DNA from: Methylosinus trichosporium OB3b | GTDB lineage: Bacteria; Pseudomonadota; Alphaproteobacteria; Rhizobiales; Beijerinckiaceae | Assembly: GCF_002752655.1 (NCBI RefSeq) | Contig: NZ_CP023737.1 | Location: 2,814,001-2,878,000 of the forward strand | Length of the DNA: 64,000 nt | Direction of reading: 5' to 3' | Part shown: positions 34,501 to 40,265 of the stretch, in pieces | Numbering within the stretch: the first letter of the stretch is position 1 | Layout: every line of letters starts with the position of its first letter | Notes under the pieces: generated by a model | Databases searched by the model: none | Told to the model about the DNA's origin: nothing | Seen by the model: the letters and a program-made list of their open reading frames with translations, nothing else | Made by a program: the position numbers and the translations under genes

Positions 34501-36373
34501 AGGCGAGGCGCTCGAGCGGATAATCGGGATCGAGCGGCAGATAGGCGCCGCCGGCCTTCATTATGCCGAGCGGCCCGACGATCATCTCGAGCGAGCGCTC
34601 GACGCAGAGGCCGACCAGCGTCTCGGGGCCCACTCCGAGACGACGCAGATGATGCGCCAGCCGATTGGCTCTGGCGTTCAATTGGGCATAGGTCAGGCTT
34701 TGCTCCTCGAACGCCACCGCGACAGCGTCGGGCGTCTCGCTCGCCTGCGCCTCGAACAGCTGATGAATGCAGCGGTCCTGCGGATAGGCGGCGGCTGTGT
34801 CGTTCCAGTCGACAAGAAGCCGATGGCGCTCCGTCTCGTCCAAAAGAGAGAGCTCTGATATCCGCGAGTCGCTTTTGCTCGAGGCGCTCTCCAGAAGATT
34901 CTGAAAGTGCCGCGCCATCCGTTCGACAGTTGCGTCCTCGAACAAACCCATATCGTATTCGAACCAGCCTCTCAGCCCCTTTTCGTTTTCGGCAATGTGC
35001 AAGACGAGATCGAAGACGGCGTTTCGTCTGACGCCCTGTACTATTTCAACATCGAATCCCGGTATTTTGGGGTCTTCAAAACCGATATTGTGAAATACGA
35101 ACGCCACTCGGAAAAGCGGATTGATCCCGAATGTGCGAATTTGTGGGCCCAGCGCCTCGACGAGCCGCTCGAAGGGTAGATCTTGATGTGTCTGCGCCTC
35201 CAGAGCAAGGGTTTGCACCTGCTCGAGCAATGCGGAGAATCGCTGATCGCCGCTCAATTTTGCGCGCAATACGAGCGTGTTGACGAAGAATCCCTGGATA
35301 TCTTCCACTTCTCGCAGGTTGCGGTTGGCGATCGGCGCCCCGACGCAGATGTCGGTCTGGTGTGTGTAGCGGAACAGAAATACGTAGAACGCAGACATGA
35401 ATATGACAAAACGCGTATAACTACTCTGCTCGCTCAACCGAGTTAATTGGCGTTTGACCTTTTCAGCGATCTCGAAATGGACCTCGCCACCGGTCTTCTG
35501 CAATCCGGCGTCGCCATCGCGTCGCGTTGGGAGATCGATCGAGGGAGAGCCGCCAGCGAGCTTTTCACGCCAATAGGCTAAATGTCTCTCGAGCGTATCT
35601 CCGTCGAGCCATTTGCGTTGAGCAACGGCAAAATCGACATATTGGAGCTCGGGTTCTGGCAGGGGAGACGGTCTTCCGCTCGCGAACGCAGGATAAATGG
35701 TCGCGAGCTCGTTGAAGAATAGGGCCGACGACCAGTCGTCGGTCACGATATGATGGAAAACAATGATCAGGACATGATCCGCGGTCGCGTCCACAGACGG
35801 GAGTATCAGCAGCTGAACGCGAATGACAGGGCCGTTCGCGAGATCGAATGGCTGTCGAGCTTGCGCGAATGCGCGTTGACGAACGATATCGAAGCAATTC
35901 GTCGTCGGCTGAGAGCGTAGATCCTCGATATGCATCGGAATATAGGGGTTATCGGAAATATATTGGACGGGCGTATTCTTATCCATCCGATATGTGGTGC
36001 GTAATATCTCATGCCGTCTGACAATTTCAATCAGGCTGCGGTGGAGCGCTTCAATATCGAGATCGCCTTTCAGGCGGATGGCGGCAGGGATGTTGTAATC
36101 GCTTCCGCCCGGATCGAGTTGATGGACGAACCACAAACGCTGCTGGGCGAAGGATAAAGGGTGGCGCCGATCTCGCGCGACCCGCTCGATATTCCGAGAA
36201 ATTCGATTCTGTGGCGAAAGGATGCTGAATATTTCTTCCCTGTGCCGCGCGATCGCAGCGCGTAGATCTTCACTCAACGCGCCCCGTGGAGCCTCGCAGC
36301 GGAGTTGTGCTTCTTCCACATATAGGTGGATGTTCCGGCTTTTCAGCTCGCGCAGGAGTTCGGAGAGTCTCAT
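25550..36373 (-). CDS. Three-module non-ribosomal peptide synthetase (predicted Thr-Ser-Thr) with thioesterase
   Basis: A 3607-residue enzyme. Residues 1-52 form a TubC-type docking domain (LLRELKSRNIHLYVEEAQLRC), so an upstream partner protein is expected. Order: C1 (about 70-510, HHIVTDD), A1 (about 555-1060), carrier 1 (Ser near 1109), C2 (HHLIDDA), A2 (about 1675-2145), carrier 2 (Ser near 2192), C3 (HHLIFDH), A3 (about 2755-3225), carrier 3 (Ser near 3271), thioesterase (about 3320-3600, GWSSAG, His in GDHDSIV). Reading the ten-residue specificity positions by eye gives DFWNIGMVHK for A1 and A3 (threonine) and DVWHISLIDK for A2 (serine). No epimerisation domain, MbtH protein or tailoring enzyme is adjacent. 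TonB receptors and pumps around it make a siderophore or acylated peptide plausible. A1 carries a repeat-derived 35-residue insert. Confidence 0.93.
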   Translation of the reverse strand: MRLSELLRELKSRNIHLYVEEAQLRCEAPRGALSEDLRAAIARHREEIFSILSPQNRISRNIERVARDRRHPLSFAQQRLWFVHQLDPGGSDYNIPAAIRLKGDLDIEALHRSLIEIVRRHEILRTTYRMDKNTPVQYISDNPYIPMHIEDLRSQPTTNCFDIVRQRAFAQARQPFDLANGPVIRVQLLILPSVDATADHVLIIVFHHIVTDDWSSALFFNELATIYPAFASGRPSPLPEPELQYVDFAVAQRKWLDGDTLERHLAYWREKLAGGSPSIDLPTRRDGDAGLQKTGGEVHFEIAEKVKRQLTRLSEQSSYTRFVIFMSAFYVFLFRYTHQTDICVGAPIANRNLREVEDIQGFFVNTLVLRAKLSGDQRFSALLEQVQTLALEAQTHQDLPFERLVEALGPQIRTFGINPLFRVAFVFHNIGFEDPKIPGFDVEIVQGVRRNAVFDLVLHIAENEKGLRGWFEYDMGLFEDATVERMARHFQNLLESASSKSDSRISELSLLDETERHRLLVDWNDTAAAYPQDRCIHQLFEAQASETPDAVAVAFEEQSLTYAQLNARANRLAHHLRRLGVGPETLVGLCVERSLEMIVGPLGIMKAGGAYLPLDPDYPLERLAYMLADARPLAILTQERLRQRLPDDVETLSLDADWPSIAESRADNPDNLAHPQNLAYVIYTSGSTGKPKGVGVTHQNVRRLFAAAEEAFDFSCDDVWTLFHSFAFDFSVWEIWGALLYGGRLIIPSYWVTRSPEAFYDLLCSQSVTVLNQTPSSFYQLSIVDAARKGSELERFPIERNRSIDQNSLKRKNSRGLSDPIGSDSPLSSLRLVIFGGEALETGRLKEWFSRHGDKQPQLVNMYGITETTVHVTLGPLQRDSAGGVGRPLDDLQALILDRSSSLLPIGVSGELYIGGAGLARGYLGRADLTAERFVPNPFGEPGERLYRTGDLARYRADGNIEYLGRADHQVKIRGFRIELGEIEAALGRLETVREAAALAREDAPGDKRIVAYVVCEDGAEANVAQLRASLASDLPDYMIPSAFVFLDSLPLTQNGKIDRKALPEPDLDAQAARAYVAPRTPVEETLCLIWAEALGVERVGVDDNFFELGGHSLLAMTLIETMRRSDLQTDVRSLFSHPTPASLAAVIGHESAIVVPPNLIPPGCDAITPEMLPLARLTQAEIDRVVAAVPGGATNVQDIYPLAPLQEGILFHHLMAQKGDPYVLLVLLAFDTKTRLEGFCRALQSAIARHDILRTAVMWEGLAEPVQVVLREALLIAEEVPLDPAGDSARQLLERFDPRRFRLDVRQAPMIRLFWAFDPQSDRCIAAFFIHHLIDDATSLRLLGEEILAQLSGIGDRPRSPPYRNFVAQARLGVSPAEHEAFFTEMLGDVTEPTAPFGLSDVQGDGSNVEEARLDVDAALARRTRAAARSLGLSVASLWHLAFAQALARVSGRIDVVFGTVLFGRMHGGVGADRAIGLFINTLPIRVRVGRQSVADSARLVHDRLTRLLRHEHAPLALAQRCSGIAATIPLFSALLNYRHSAPETESAAAFEGVTELHAQERTNYPLTLSIDDFGNGFRLEAQTRHPLDPKIICGYLQTALEGLVTALETAPGTPVLTIDVLSEAERHRLLVDWNDTAAAYPQDRCIHQLFEAQASETPDAVAVAFEEQSLTYAQLNARANRLAHHLRRLGVGPETLVGLCVERSLEMIVGLLGIMKAGGAYLPLDPDYPADRLAFMLADARPLLILTQERLRQRLPKDAATLSLDVEADWPSIAESREDNPENLAHPQNLAYVIYTSGSTGKPKGVGVAHDGLVNRIDWMQKHYRLTDDDVVLQKTPFSFDVSVWEFFWPLLTGARLVLAAPGDHREPGRLAKLIESRAVTTLHFVPTMLTAFLNAVEGKRMRSLRRVICSGEELSDSAVSKFHEMAYRENMASCELHNLYGPTEASIDVTAYCCVDDGGIDRVPIGRPIANTKIYLLDKALQPVPIGVSGELYIGGVGLARGYLNRPDLTAERFVPSPFGAPGERLYRTGDLARYRRDGNIQYLGRADHQVKIRGFRIELGEIEAALGRLETVREAAALAREDESGDKRIVAYVVCEDGAEANVAQLRASLAKDLPDYMIPSAFVFLDSLPLTQNGKIDRKALPAPDAAASAARAYVAPRTPVEETLCLIWTEALGVERVGVDDNFFELGGHSLLAMTLIETMRRSDLRTDVRSLFSHPTPASLAAVVGHENAIVVPPNLIPPGCDAITPEMLPLARLTQAEIDRVVAAVPGGATNVQDIYPLAPLQEGILFHHLMAQKGDPYILPVLLAFDTKTRLEGFCRALQSAIARHDILRTAVMWEGLAEPVQVVLREASLIAEEVPLDPAGDSARQLLERFDPRRFRLDVRQAPMIRLFWAFDPQSDRWTLMLLAHHLIFDHSTLEVLLEEAAVRLSGRCDAWPSPIPYRNFVAQARLGVSRAEHEAFFTEMLGDVTEPTAPFGLSDVQGDGSNVEEARLDVDAALARRTRAAARSLGLSVASLWHLAFAQALARVSGRIDVVFGTVLFGRMHGGVGADRAIGLFINTLPIRVRVGQQSVADSARLVHDRLTRLLRHEHAPLALAQRCSGIAATIPLFSALLNYRHSAPETESAAAFEGVTELHAQERTNYPLTLSIDDFGNGFRLEAQTRHPLDPKIICGYLQTALEGLVTALETAPGTPVLTIDVLSEAERHRLLVDWNDTAAAYPQDRCIHQLFEAQASETPDAVAVAFEEQSLTYAQLNARANRLAHHLRRLGVGPETLVGLCVERSLEMIVGLLGIMKAGGAYLPLDPDYPLERLAYMLADARPLAILTQERLRQRLPDDVETLSLDADWPSIAESREHNPENLAHPQNLAYVIYTSGSTGKPKGVGVTHQNVRRLFAAAEEAFDFSCDDVWTLFHSFAFDFSVWEIWGALLYGGRLIIVPYWVSRSPEAFYELLRAQSVTVLNQTPSNFYNLDSVDSIHLAGLSSLKLVIFGGEALEVERLKGWFERHGHTRPRLCNMYGITETTVHVTRQLIRPDETEGVGRPLRDLQVYIRGSNLHLLPIGMSGELYIGGAGLARGYLNRPDLTAERFVPSPFGAPGERLYRTGDLARYHRDGNIQYLGRADHQVKIRGFRIELGEIEAALGRLETVREAAALAREDEPGDKRIIAYVVCEDGAEANVAQLRASLAKDLPDYMIPSAFVFLDSLPLTQNGKIDRKALPEPDLDAQAARAYVLPRTATEWLLLKEFKDILCRRSIGIDDNFFELGGHSLTAIKLIDRIRREIRGDLPTMAIFQAPTARRLAEMISGSREDDRSLIVPLCRGGENPPIYCIHPAGGSPIRYSAFADSLQGAAPVYGVQSRRIFDDRHIDASVEEMAECYIGQIREHQPHGPYFLLGWSSAGVTAAAMAEKLEAIGEDVAFIGIIDSMLDVESIGADVDPSDRPSIALESFRELALLEGKNPNDLLTDDDRKHLQDISARLTAEEQVRYAAIWGQDRGFWQGVSNELIDFLHADSKNAIRMVREHHIKKIHAPIHYWAARQSLTANAAPRSDWSRVTRGGLTFQIVDGDHDSIVVDPIVHEQIKDVLTAVWLEGAERKSARSR
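27955..29030. repeat. NRPS internal repeat, module 3 copy of the A-C junction
   Basis: About 1.08 kb nearly identical to 31207-32282 (offset 3252 bp), covering the end of a C domain and the start of the A domain. Only scattered mismatches are seen. Such blocks are a hazard for short-read assembly. Confidence 0.85.
29152..30380. repeat. NRPS internal repeat, module 2/3 copy of the A-T-C junction
   Basis: About 1.2 kb nearly identical to 32401-33629 (offset 3249 bp), covering the end of an A domain, the carrier domain and the start of the next C domain. Confidence 0.85.
31207..32282. repeat. NRPS internal repeat, module 2 copy of the A-C junction
   Basis: Partner of 27955-29030. A third, partial copy of its A-domain start lies near 34545-34820 in module 1. 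Confidence 0.85.
32401..33629. repeat. NRPS internal repeat, module 1/2 copy of the A-T-C junction
   Basis: Partner of 29152-30380. Identity resumes exactly after a roughly 115-bp divergent patch (32286-32400) over the condensation active site. Confidence 0.85.
33893..33996 (-). repeat. Palindromic repeat inserted in frame in the NRPS A1 domain (copy A)
   Basis: A 104-bp unit bounded by TAGAG on both outer ends. It contains an 18-bp perfect hairpin (33893-33910 with 33915-33932), a 10-bp hairpin CGATCGAACG/CGTTCGATCG (33961-33984), and GAATTC motifs between. Parts match intergenic copies at 36462-36512, 36733-36790, 39072-39098 and 41824-41877. In the coding direction it reads as about 35 residues (near 793-827) without a stop, in the loop between two specificity segments. 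Confidence 0.8.
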
Positions 36374-36787
36374 AGGTCCAAGACCTCATATGCGGGTGAA
36401 TCGGAATAGAGTCCGCTGCGGTCGGCGAGCTTTCTCGATGTCGTTTCGGGACGCGGCCCGAAGCGCTTCCCGATCGAATGGAGGCATTCGATCGATCAGA
36501 ATTCGGTCGATAAAAAAAGCCGGAGCGGCGGATGAGCGGAGTCGCCGGCGCGCGGCGTGCGCGCTCTTTCCGCCATGGCGTGACCTTTCGTAGGTTTCGT
36601 GTCGGCTGATGCGAAATTGGTTCTGTTCAACGTGAGACGAGCCGTCGACGAAATTCGCGCCAGGAAAAATTGAAAGCCTTCATCCGTCCGCTGTCGCCTC
36701 GTCCGGCGCGAGACCTCCGGCAATCACCGATCGCGCTCTAGCGATTTTTAATTGCAGCGAATTCTGGTTCGATCGAACGAGAGCGCT
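36374..36787. other. Upstream region of the NRPS gene, repeats only
   Basis: This 414-bp stretch should hold the NRPS promoter. It contains two copies of the palindromic repeat (36462-36512 and 36733-36790). An open frame of 75 codons at 36496-36723 has no recognisable similarity and does not look like an MbtH protein. No convincing -35/-10 pair or Fur box was seen. Confidence 0.5.
36462..36512 (+). repeat. Palindromic repeat, degenerate copy E
   Basis: AGCGCTTCCCGATCGAATGG then ATTCGATCGATCAGAATTCGG aligns with the core of the NRPS-internal element, in the opposite orientation. Confidence 0.6.
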
Positions 36788-36790
36788 CTA
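36733..36790 (-). repeat. Palindromic repeat, copy B, supplying the kinase stop codon
   Basis: Contains GAATTCTGGTTCGATCGAACG and ends TAGAGCGCTC on the minus strand. The first three bases are the TAG stop of the histidine kinase gene. Confidence 0.65.
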
Positions 36791-38197
36791 ACGCTCGCTG
36801 GCTGGCGGCGCATCGTCTCTTCTCGCGTTCTTGAATGACAGCTTGAATGTGGCGCCGCCGCTTGGAGTTTCCTCGACCCAGATGCGGCCTCCGTGCTTCT
36901 CCACGAGCTCCCTCGCGATGGCGAGACCGAGGCCCGCGCCCGTTTCGCTCTTATGCCAAAATGGCTCGAAGATCATTTCGCGATCGCTTTCCGCGACGCC
37001 CTCTCCGTGGTCGATCACCGCGATCTCCGGACCCTCCTCGACGCGAACGAGAATGGTTCCTCCTTCCGGCTCGGCCCGCATCGCGTTGTCGATGAGATTC
37101 GTGATGATGCATTCGAGCGCATAGGCGTTTCCGCGCAGGCTCGGGACCGTACCGACGACCTCCACCTCGACATGTCGCCCACATCGGATCACGACGGGCA
37201 TATGAGCGGCCACGACATTGCGAACGGCTTCTACGAGATCGATCTTTTCATGGAACGGGGCTTGGTTTTCGTTCAATCTCGCGGCGATGAGCATCTGCTC
37301 GACGATGGCCTGCAGCTGACATGTGTCTCGCTCGAGATCGCTCTTGAAGGTCGGCTCGTCCGGACTTTGCAGCCGCGCTCGCAAGATGGCTATCGGCGTT
37401 CGCAATTCATGAGCGGCGTTCGCGGTGTAGCGCCGCATTCGCGCAGCGCTCGCATCGAGACGGGCCAATGCGCGGTTGATCGCGTCGATGAGCGGCCTGA
37501 TCTCGACCGGGACGCCGGCGGTTCTTATGCCGGCGCCGAGCGAGTCGATATCGATGCGTTCCGCTTCGAGGACCGCGCGATGTATCGGCGCGAGGCCGCT
37601 GTGAACGACGATCCAGCCGACGATCGCCGAGGAGAGGAAGGAGGTCACGAAGAAAATGGCGGTCCAGGTGATATCCTCCACGAAAAGCACATAGAGGTCA
37701 TGCGCCCACTCGAACTTCGCGTCGCTGACGGCGATATACATTTGTCCGAGCGGCGTTCGCCTGATGTCGAAGCGACCGCGTGTTTCGACGCCGGCCGGCG
37801 AGTCGATCGCGAAATGCGTGATATGCGATCTGAGCGCCCGTTCGCCTCCGAACTCGGTGATGAGGGCTGCGGCGAGCTTTTCGCTCGAGCCCGGCAATGC
37901 GCCGCCGGCCCATGTCTGGAACACGGCGAACTGCAAGTCGGGCTCACGCTCTATGCGCTCGCGAAGCGCGGGGGTCGGCTCGATGGCGAACCAGCCGTCC
38001 GGCGTTCGCACGAGCGAGTCGATCACCTGGCGACTGGCGCTCGTATAGCCGAGATCCGCCACCGCGACTCGAGGATAGCCTTCGACGCCCGAGACATGCA
38101 GCCAGAGATGCGTGACCCAGGCGAAGGGGCCGACGAAGAGCGGCGCCAGCAACATGAATGCGACCAGGCGAAGTCGTAACGACGGAGAGCGAGCCAA
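36788..38197 (-). CDS. Sensor histidine kinase (system 2)
   Basis: A 469-residue membrane kinase: N-terminal helix (LVAFMLLAPLFVGPFAWV), periplasmic sensor with FQTWAGGALPGSSEKLAAAL, second helix near 178-200, HAMP-like linker, H-box YTANAAHELRTPIAILRARL, N-box NLIDNAMRAEPEGG, G-boxes VIDHGEGVAESDREMIFEPFWHK and GAGLGLAIARELVEKHGG. It starts at TTG two bases after the stop of its regulator gene. It is a paralogue of the kinase at 22399-23775 over the whole length, including the sensor. Its stop codon lies at the edge of a palindromic repeat. Confidence 0.9.
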   Translation of the reverse strand: MARSPSLRLRLVAFMLLAPLFVGPFAWVTHLWLHVSGVEGYPRVAVADLGYTSASRQVIDSLVRTPDGWFAIEPTPALRERIEREPDLQFAVFQTWAGGALPGSSEKLAAALITEFGGERALRSHITHFAIDSPAGVETRGRFDIRRTPLGQMYIAVSDAKFEWAHDLYVLFVEDITWTAIFFVTSFLSSAIVGWIVVHSGLAPIHRAVLEAERIDIDSLGAGIRTAGVPVEIRPLIDAINRALARLDASAARMRRYTANAAHELRTPIAILRARLQSPDEPTFKSDLERDTCQLQAIVEQMLIAARLNENQAPFHEKIDLVEAVRNVVAAHMPVVIRCGRHVEVEVVGTVPSLRGNAYALECIITNLIDNAMRAEPEGGTILVRVEEGPEIAVIDHGEGVAESDREMIFEPFWHKSETGAGLGLAIARELVEKHGGRIWVEETPSGGATFKLSFKNARRDDAPPASER

Positions 38198-38199
38198 CG

Positions 38200-38871
38200 C
38201 TATTTCGCCGCGAGCAGATAGCCTACGCCGCGCGCCGTATGAATGCCGACGCCGGCGTCGAGCTGCTCGAGCCGGGCGCGCAGGCGAGCCACCAGCAGTG
38301 TCAGCGCATGGGGCTGAATATCATCGTCGACGCCCCAGATGCTCGCTATCAGCGCCTCATGGCGCACGACGACTCCCGCGCGCTGCACCAGCGCCTCCAG
38401 CAGAGCCAGCTCGCGTTTATGGAGCAGAACAGGCCGATCACGCACCGCCGCGGTGCGCGATCCACAATCGAAGCTGAGCGCCCCGACCGTCACCATGGGC
38501 TGGGGCTCGCTGGCGGAGCGACGCAGGCAAGCGCGGATGCGCGCCATCATCTCCTCGAGGTCGAACGGCTTGACGAGATAATCGTCGGCGCCCGAATCCA
38601 GTCCCTCGATCTTGTCGCCCACCGCGTCCATGGCGGTGAGCAGCAGGACGCGGGTGTCGTTGCGTCGGCGCTTTATCTCCTTGATGATCGACATGCCGTC
38701 GCCATCCGGCAGCTTGCGATCGAGGAGGGTCGCGGAATAGTCGCGATCCGAAAGCGCCTTCAAGGCGTCACGAATTGTTCCGACGTGATCCACGGTGTAG
38801 CCCGATCTCGCCAGATGTCGCGTCACCAGATGCGCGAAGCTGTTCCGATCCTCGACCAACAGAATATGCAT
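38200..38871 (-). CDS. OmpR-family response regulator (system 2)
   Basis: A 223-residue regulator: ILLVEDRNSF, phospho-acceptor Asp in ATLLDRKLPDGDG, LLTAMDA, DDYLVKPFD, and a C-terminal winged helix (LLHKRELALLEALVQ...LVARLRARLEQLDAG...ARGVGYLL). The ATG at the conserved MHILLVED is chosen over an upstream frame. With the kinase it forms a two-gene operon immediately upstream of the NRPS gene on the same strand, so it is the best candidate regulator of the NRPS. Confidence 0.92.
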   Translation of the reverse strand: MHILLVEDRNSFAHLVTRHLARSGYTVDHVGTIRDALKALSDRDYSATLLDRKLPDGDGMSIIKEIKRRRNDTRVLLLTAMDAVGDKIEGLDSGADDYLVKPFDLEEMMARIRACLRRSASEPQPMVTVGALSFDCGSRTAAVRDRPVLLHKRELALLEALVQRAGVVVRHEALIASIWGVDDDIQPHALTLLVARLRARLEQLDAGVGIHTARGVGYLLAAK

Positions 38872-39071
38872 GGGAGCCGCTTCCGCATGTTCACTGCAAC
38901 CAGCTCCGAGCTGTGAATGTGGCCTCCGACGCTCGAGCCGGAGCAATTATTGTCTTCCTCCTGATGGAAGGCAAGGGATTGTCATCCCGGTCGCCGCAGG
39001 GTGAGCTCGCCCCGAACGGTCGGTTTCGGTTGGCGAAGGGCGACGAAGCCGGCTCCAGAGTCCTTTCGGAA

Positions 39072-39098
39072 GATTCCGTTCGATCGGAAAGCGCTCTA
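39072..39098 (-). repeat. Palindromic repeat, half copy D, supplying the CobW-like stop codon
   Basis: On the minus strand TAGAGCGCTTTCCGATCGAA plus CGGAATC is identical to one end of the NRPS-internal copy. Its first three bases are the TAG stop of the CobW-like gene. Confidence 0.7.
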
Positions 39099-40265
39099 TC
39101 CCAGCAGCCCGGCCTTTTTCGGCGTGAGCGGATTGTCGGCGAGCGCCGCCGCGTCGGGGGCGCCGAGCGCCGGAACGCCGGCCACGGCGTGATAGAGGCC
39201 CGAAACGAAGCTCTCGTCGAGATCCTTGACGATGAAGACGAGACGCGTGCGGCGGTCGCCGTCCGGCCAGGACGCGAGGCGATGCGGCGGATGGAACATG
39301 TGCTGCACGCCATGGATGACGACGGGCCGCTCGGGATCGTCGGTGAGGCCGACGACGCCCTTGACGCGCAGGAGGTTGGGCCCATGCGCCTGCCGCAAGA
39401 TCTCGACGAACATATCGAAAGCCTGCGGCGACAAGGGCGTCTCGCTCGCGACGCAGAAGGCGCGAATGTGATCGTCGTGGCGATTTGCATCGCCATGGGC
39501 CGCGTGATCGTGATGATGATGGCCGTGATCGTGATGGTGATGATGGTCGTGCGCATGGGCGGCCGCGACCGCCTCGTCGTTGAGCCAGCGCGCGACCTGC
39601 GGAATCTTGCCTGAGGGATCATAGAGCCCGCAGTCGAGCAAAGCGGCGACGGTCGCCTCCCCGCGCGCGGCGACGAGCCGGCGCGCGGCCGGATTGAGCC
39701 GCGCCAGACGCTCGTCGAGCGCGGCGAGGCGCGCCGCGCCCTCGGGCGTGTCGGTCTTGGCGATGACGAGACGGTCGGCGACCGCGGCCTGCTTCACCGC
39801 CTCCTCATGCGCGTCCAGCGTCGCCTCGCCATTGACCGCATCGATGAGCGTCACCACCCCGTCCAGCCGATAGCGCAGCAAGAGATAAGGATGGGACATG
39901 ATGGTGTGGAGGATGGGCGCCGGATCGGCGAGGCCAGTCGTCTCCAGCACCACGCGGCGGAACGGGCGGATGCGGCCATTGTCGAGCCGGCGCAGCGCAT
40001 CCTCGAGCGCGGCGACGAGATCGCCGCGGATCGTGCAGCACACGCAGCCCGAGCTCATCATCATCATGTCGCCGTCGACATTCTCGACGAGCAGATGATC
40101 GACGCCGATCTCGCCGAACTCGTTGATGAGCACCAGCGTGTCGGCGAGCTCCGGCGCGGCGAGCAGGCGGTTGAGCAGCGTCGTCTTGCCGGCGCCGAGG
40201 AAGCCGGTGAGAATAGTGAGCGGAATCGGCGGCGGCGGCCGGCGGCGGTCTGCGGAATCGGTCAT
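39096..40265 (-). CDS. CobW/COG0523-family metal-chaperone GTPase
   Basis: A 389-residue G3E GTPase: Walker A GFLGAGKTTLLN near residue 21, the family metal site SGCVCCTI (CxCC), LETTGLADP, the guanine-specificity motif around AKTD, and a long histidine-rich loop near residues 236-266 (HAHDHHHHHDHGHHHHDH), followed by the CobW C-terminal domain. These proteins deliver Zn, Co or other metals to targets; the His loop points to zinc or nickel/cobalt. No Zur box was identified. The start overlaps the upstream D,D-carboxypeptidase stop by 4 bp. The stop codon is provided by a palindromic repeat. Confidence 0.9.
   Translation of the reverse strand: MTDSADRRRPPPPIPLTILTGFLGAGKTTLLNRLLAAPELADTLVLINEFGEIGVDHLLVENVDGDMMMMSSGCVCCTIRGDLVAALEDALRRLDNGRIRPFRRVVLETTGLADPAPILHTIMSHPYLLLRYRLDGVVTLIDAVNGEATLDAHEEAVKQAAVADRLVIAKTDTPEGAARLAALDERLARLNPAARRLVAARGEATVAALLDCGLYDPSGKIPQVARWLNDEAVAAAHAHDHHHHHDHGHHHHDHAAHGDANRHDDHIRAFCVASETPLSPQAFDMFVEILRQAHGPNLLRVKGVVGLTDDPERPVVIHGVQHMFHPPHRLASWPDGDRRTRLVFIVKDLDESFVSGLYHAVAGVPALGAPDAAALADNPLTPKKAGLLG

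Noticed and set aside
36496..36723. MbtH-like gene upstream of the NRPS
   Set aside because: The 75-codon frame lacks the conserved Trp/Pro pattern of MbtH proteins and overlaps repeats.
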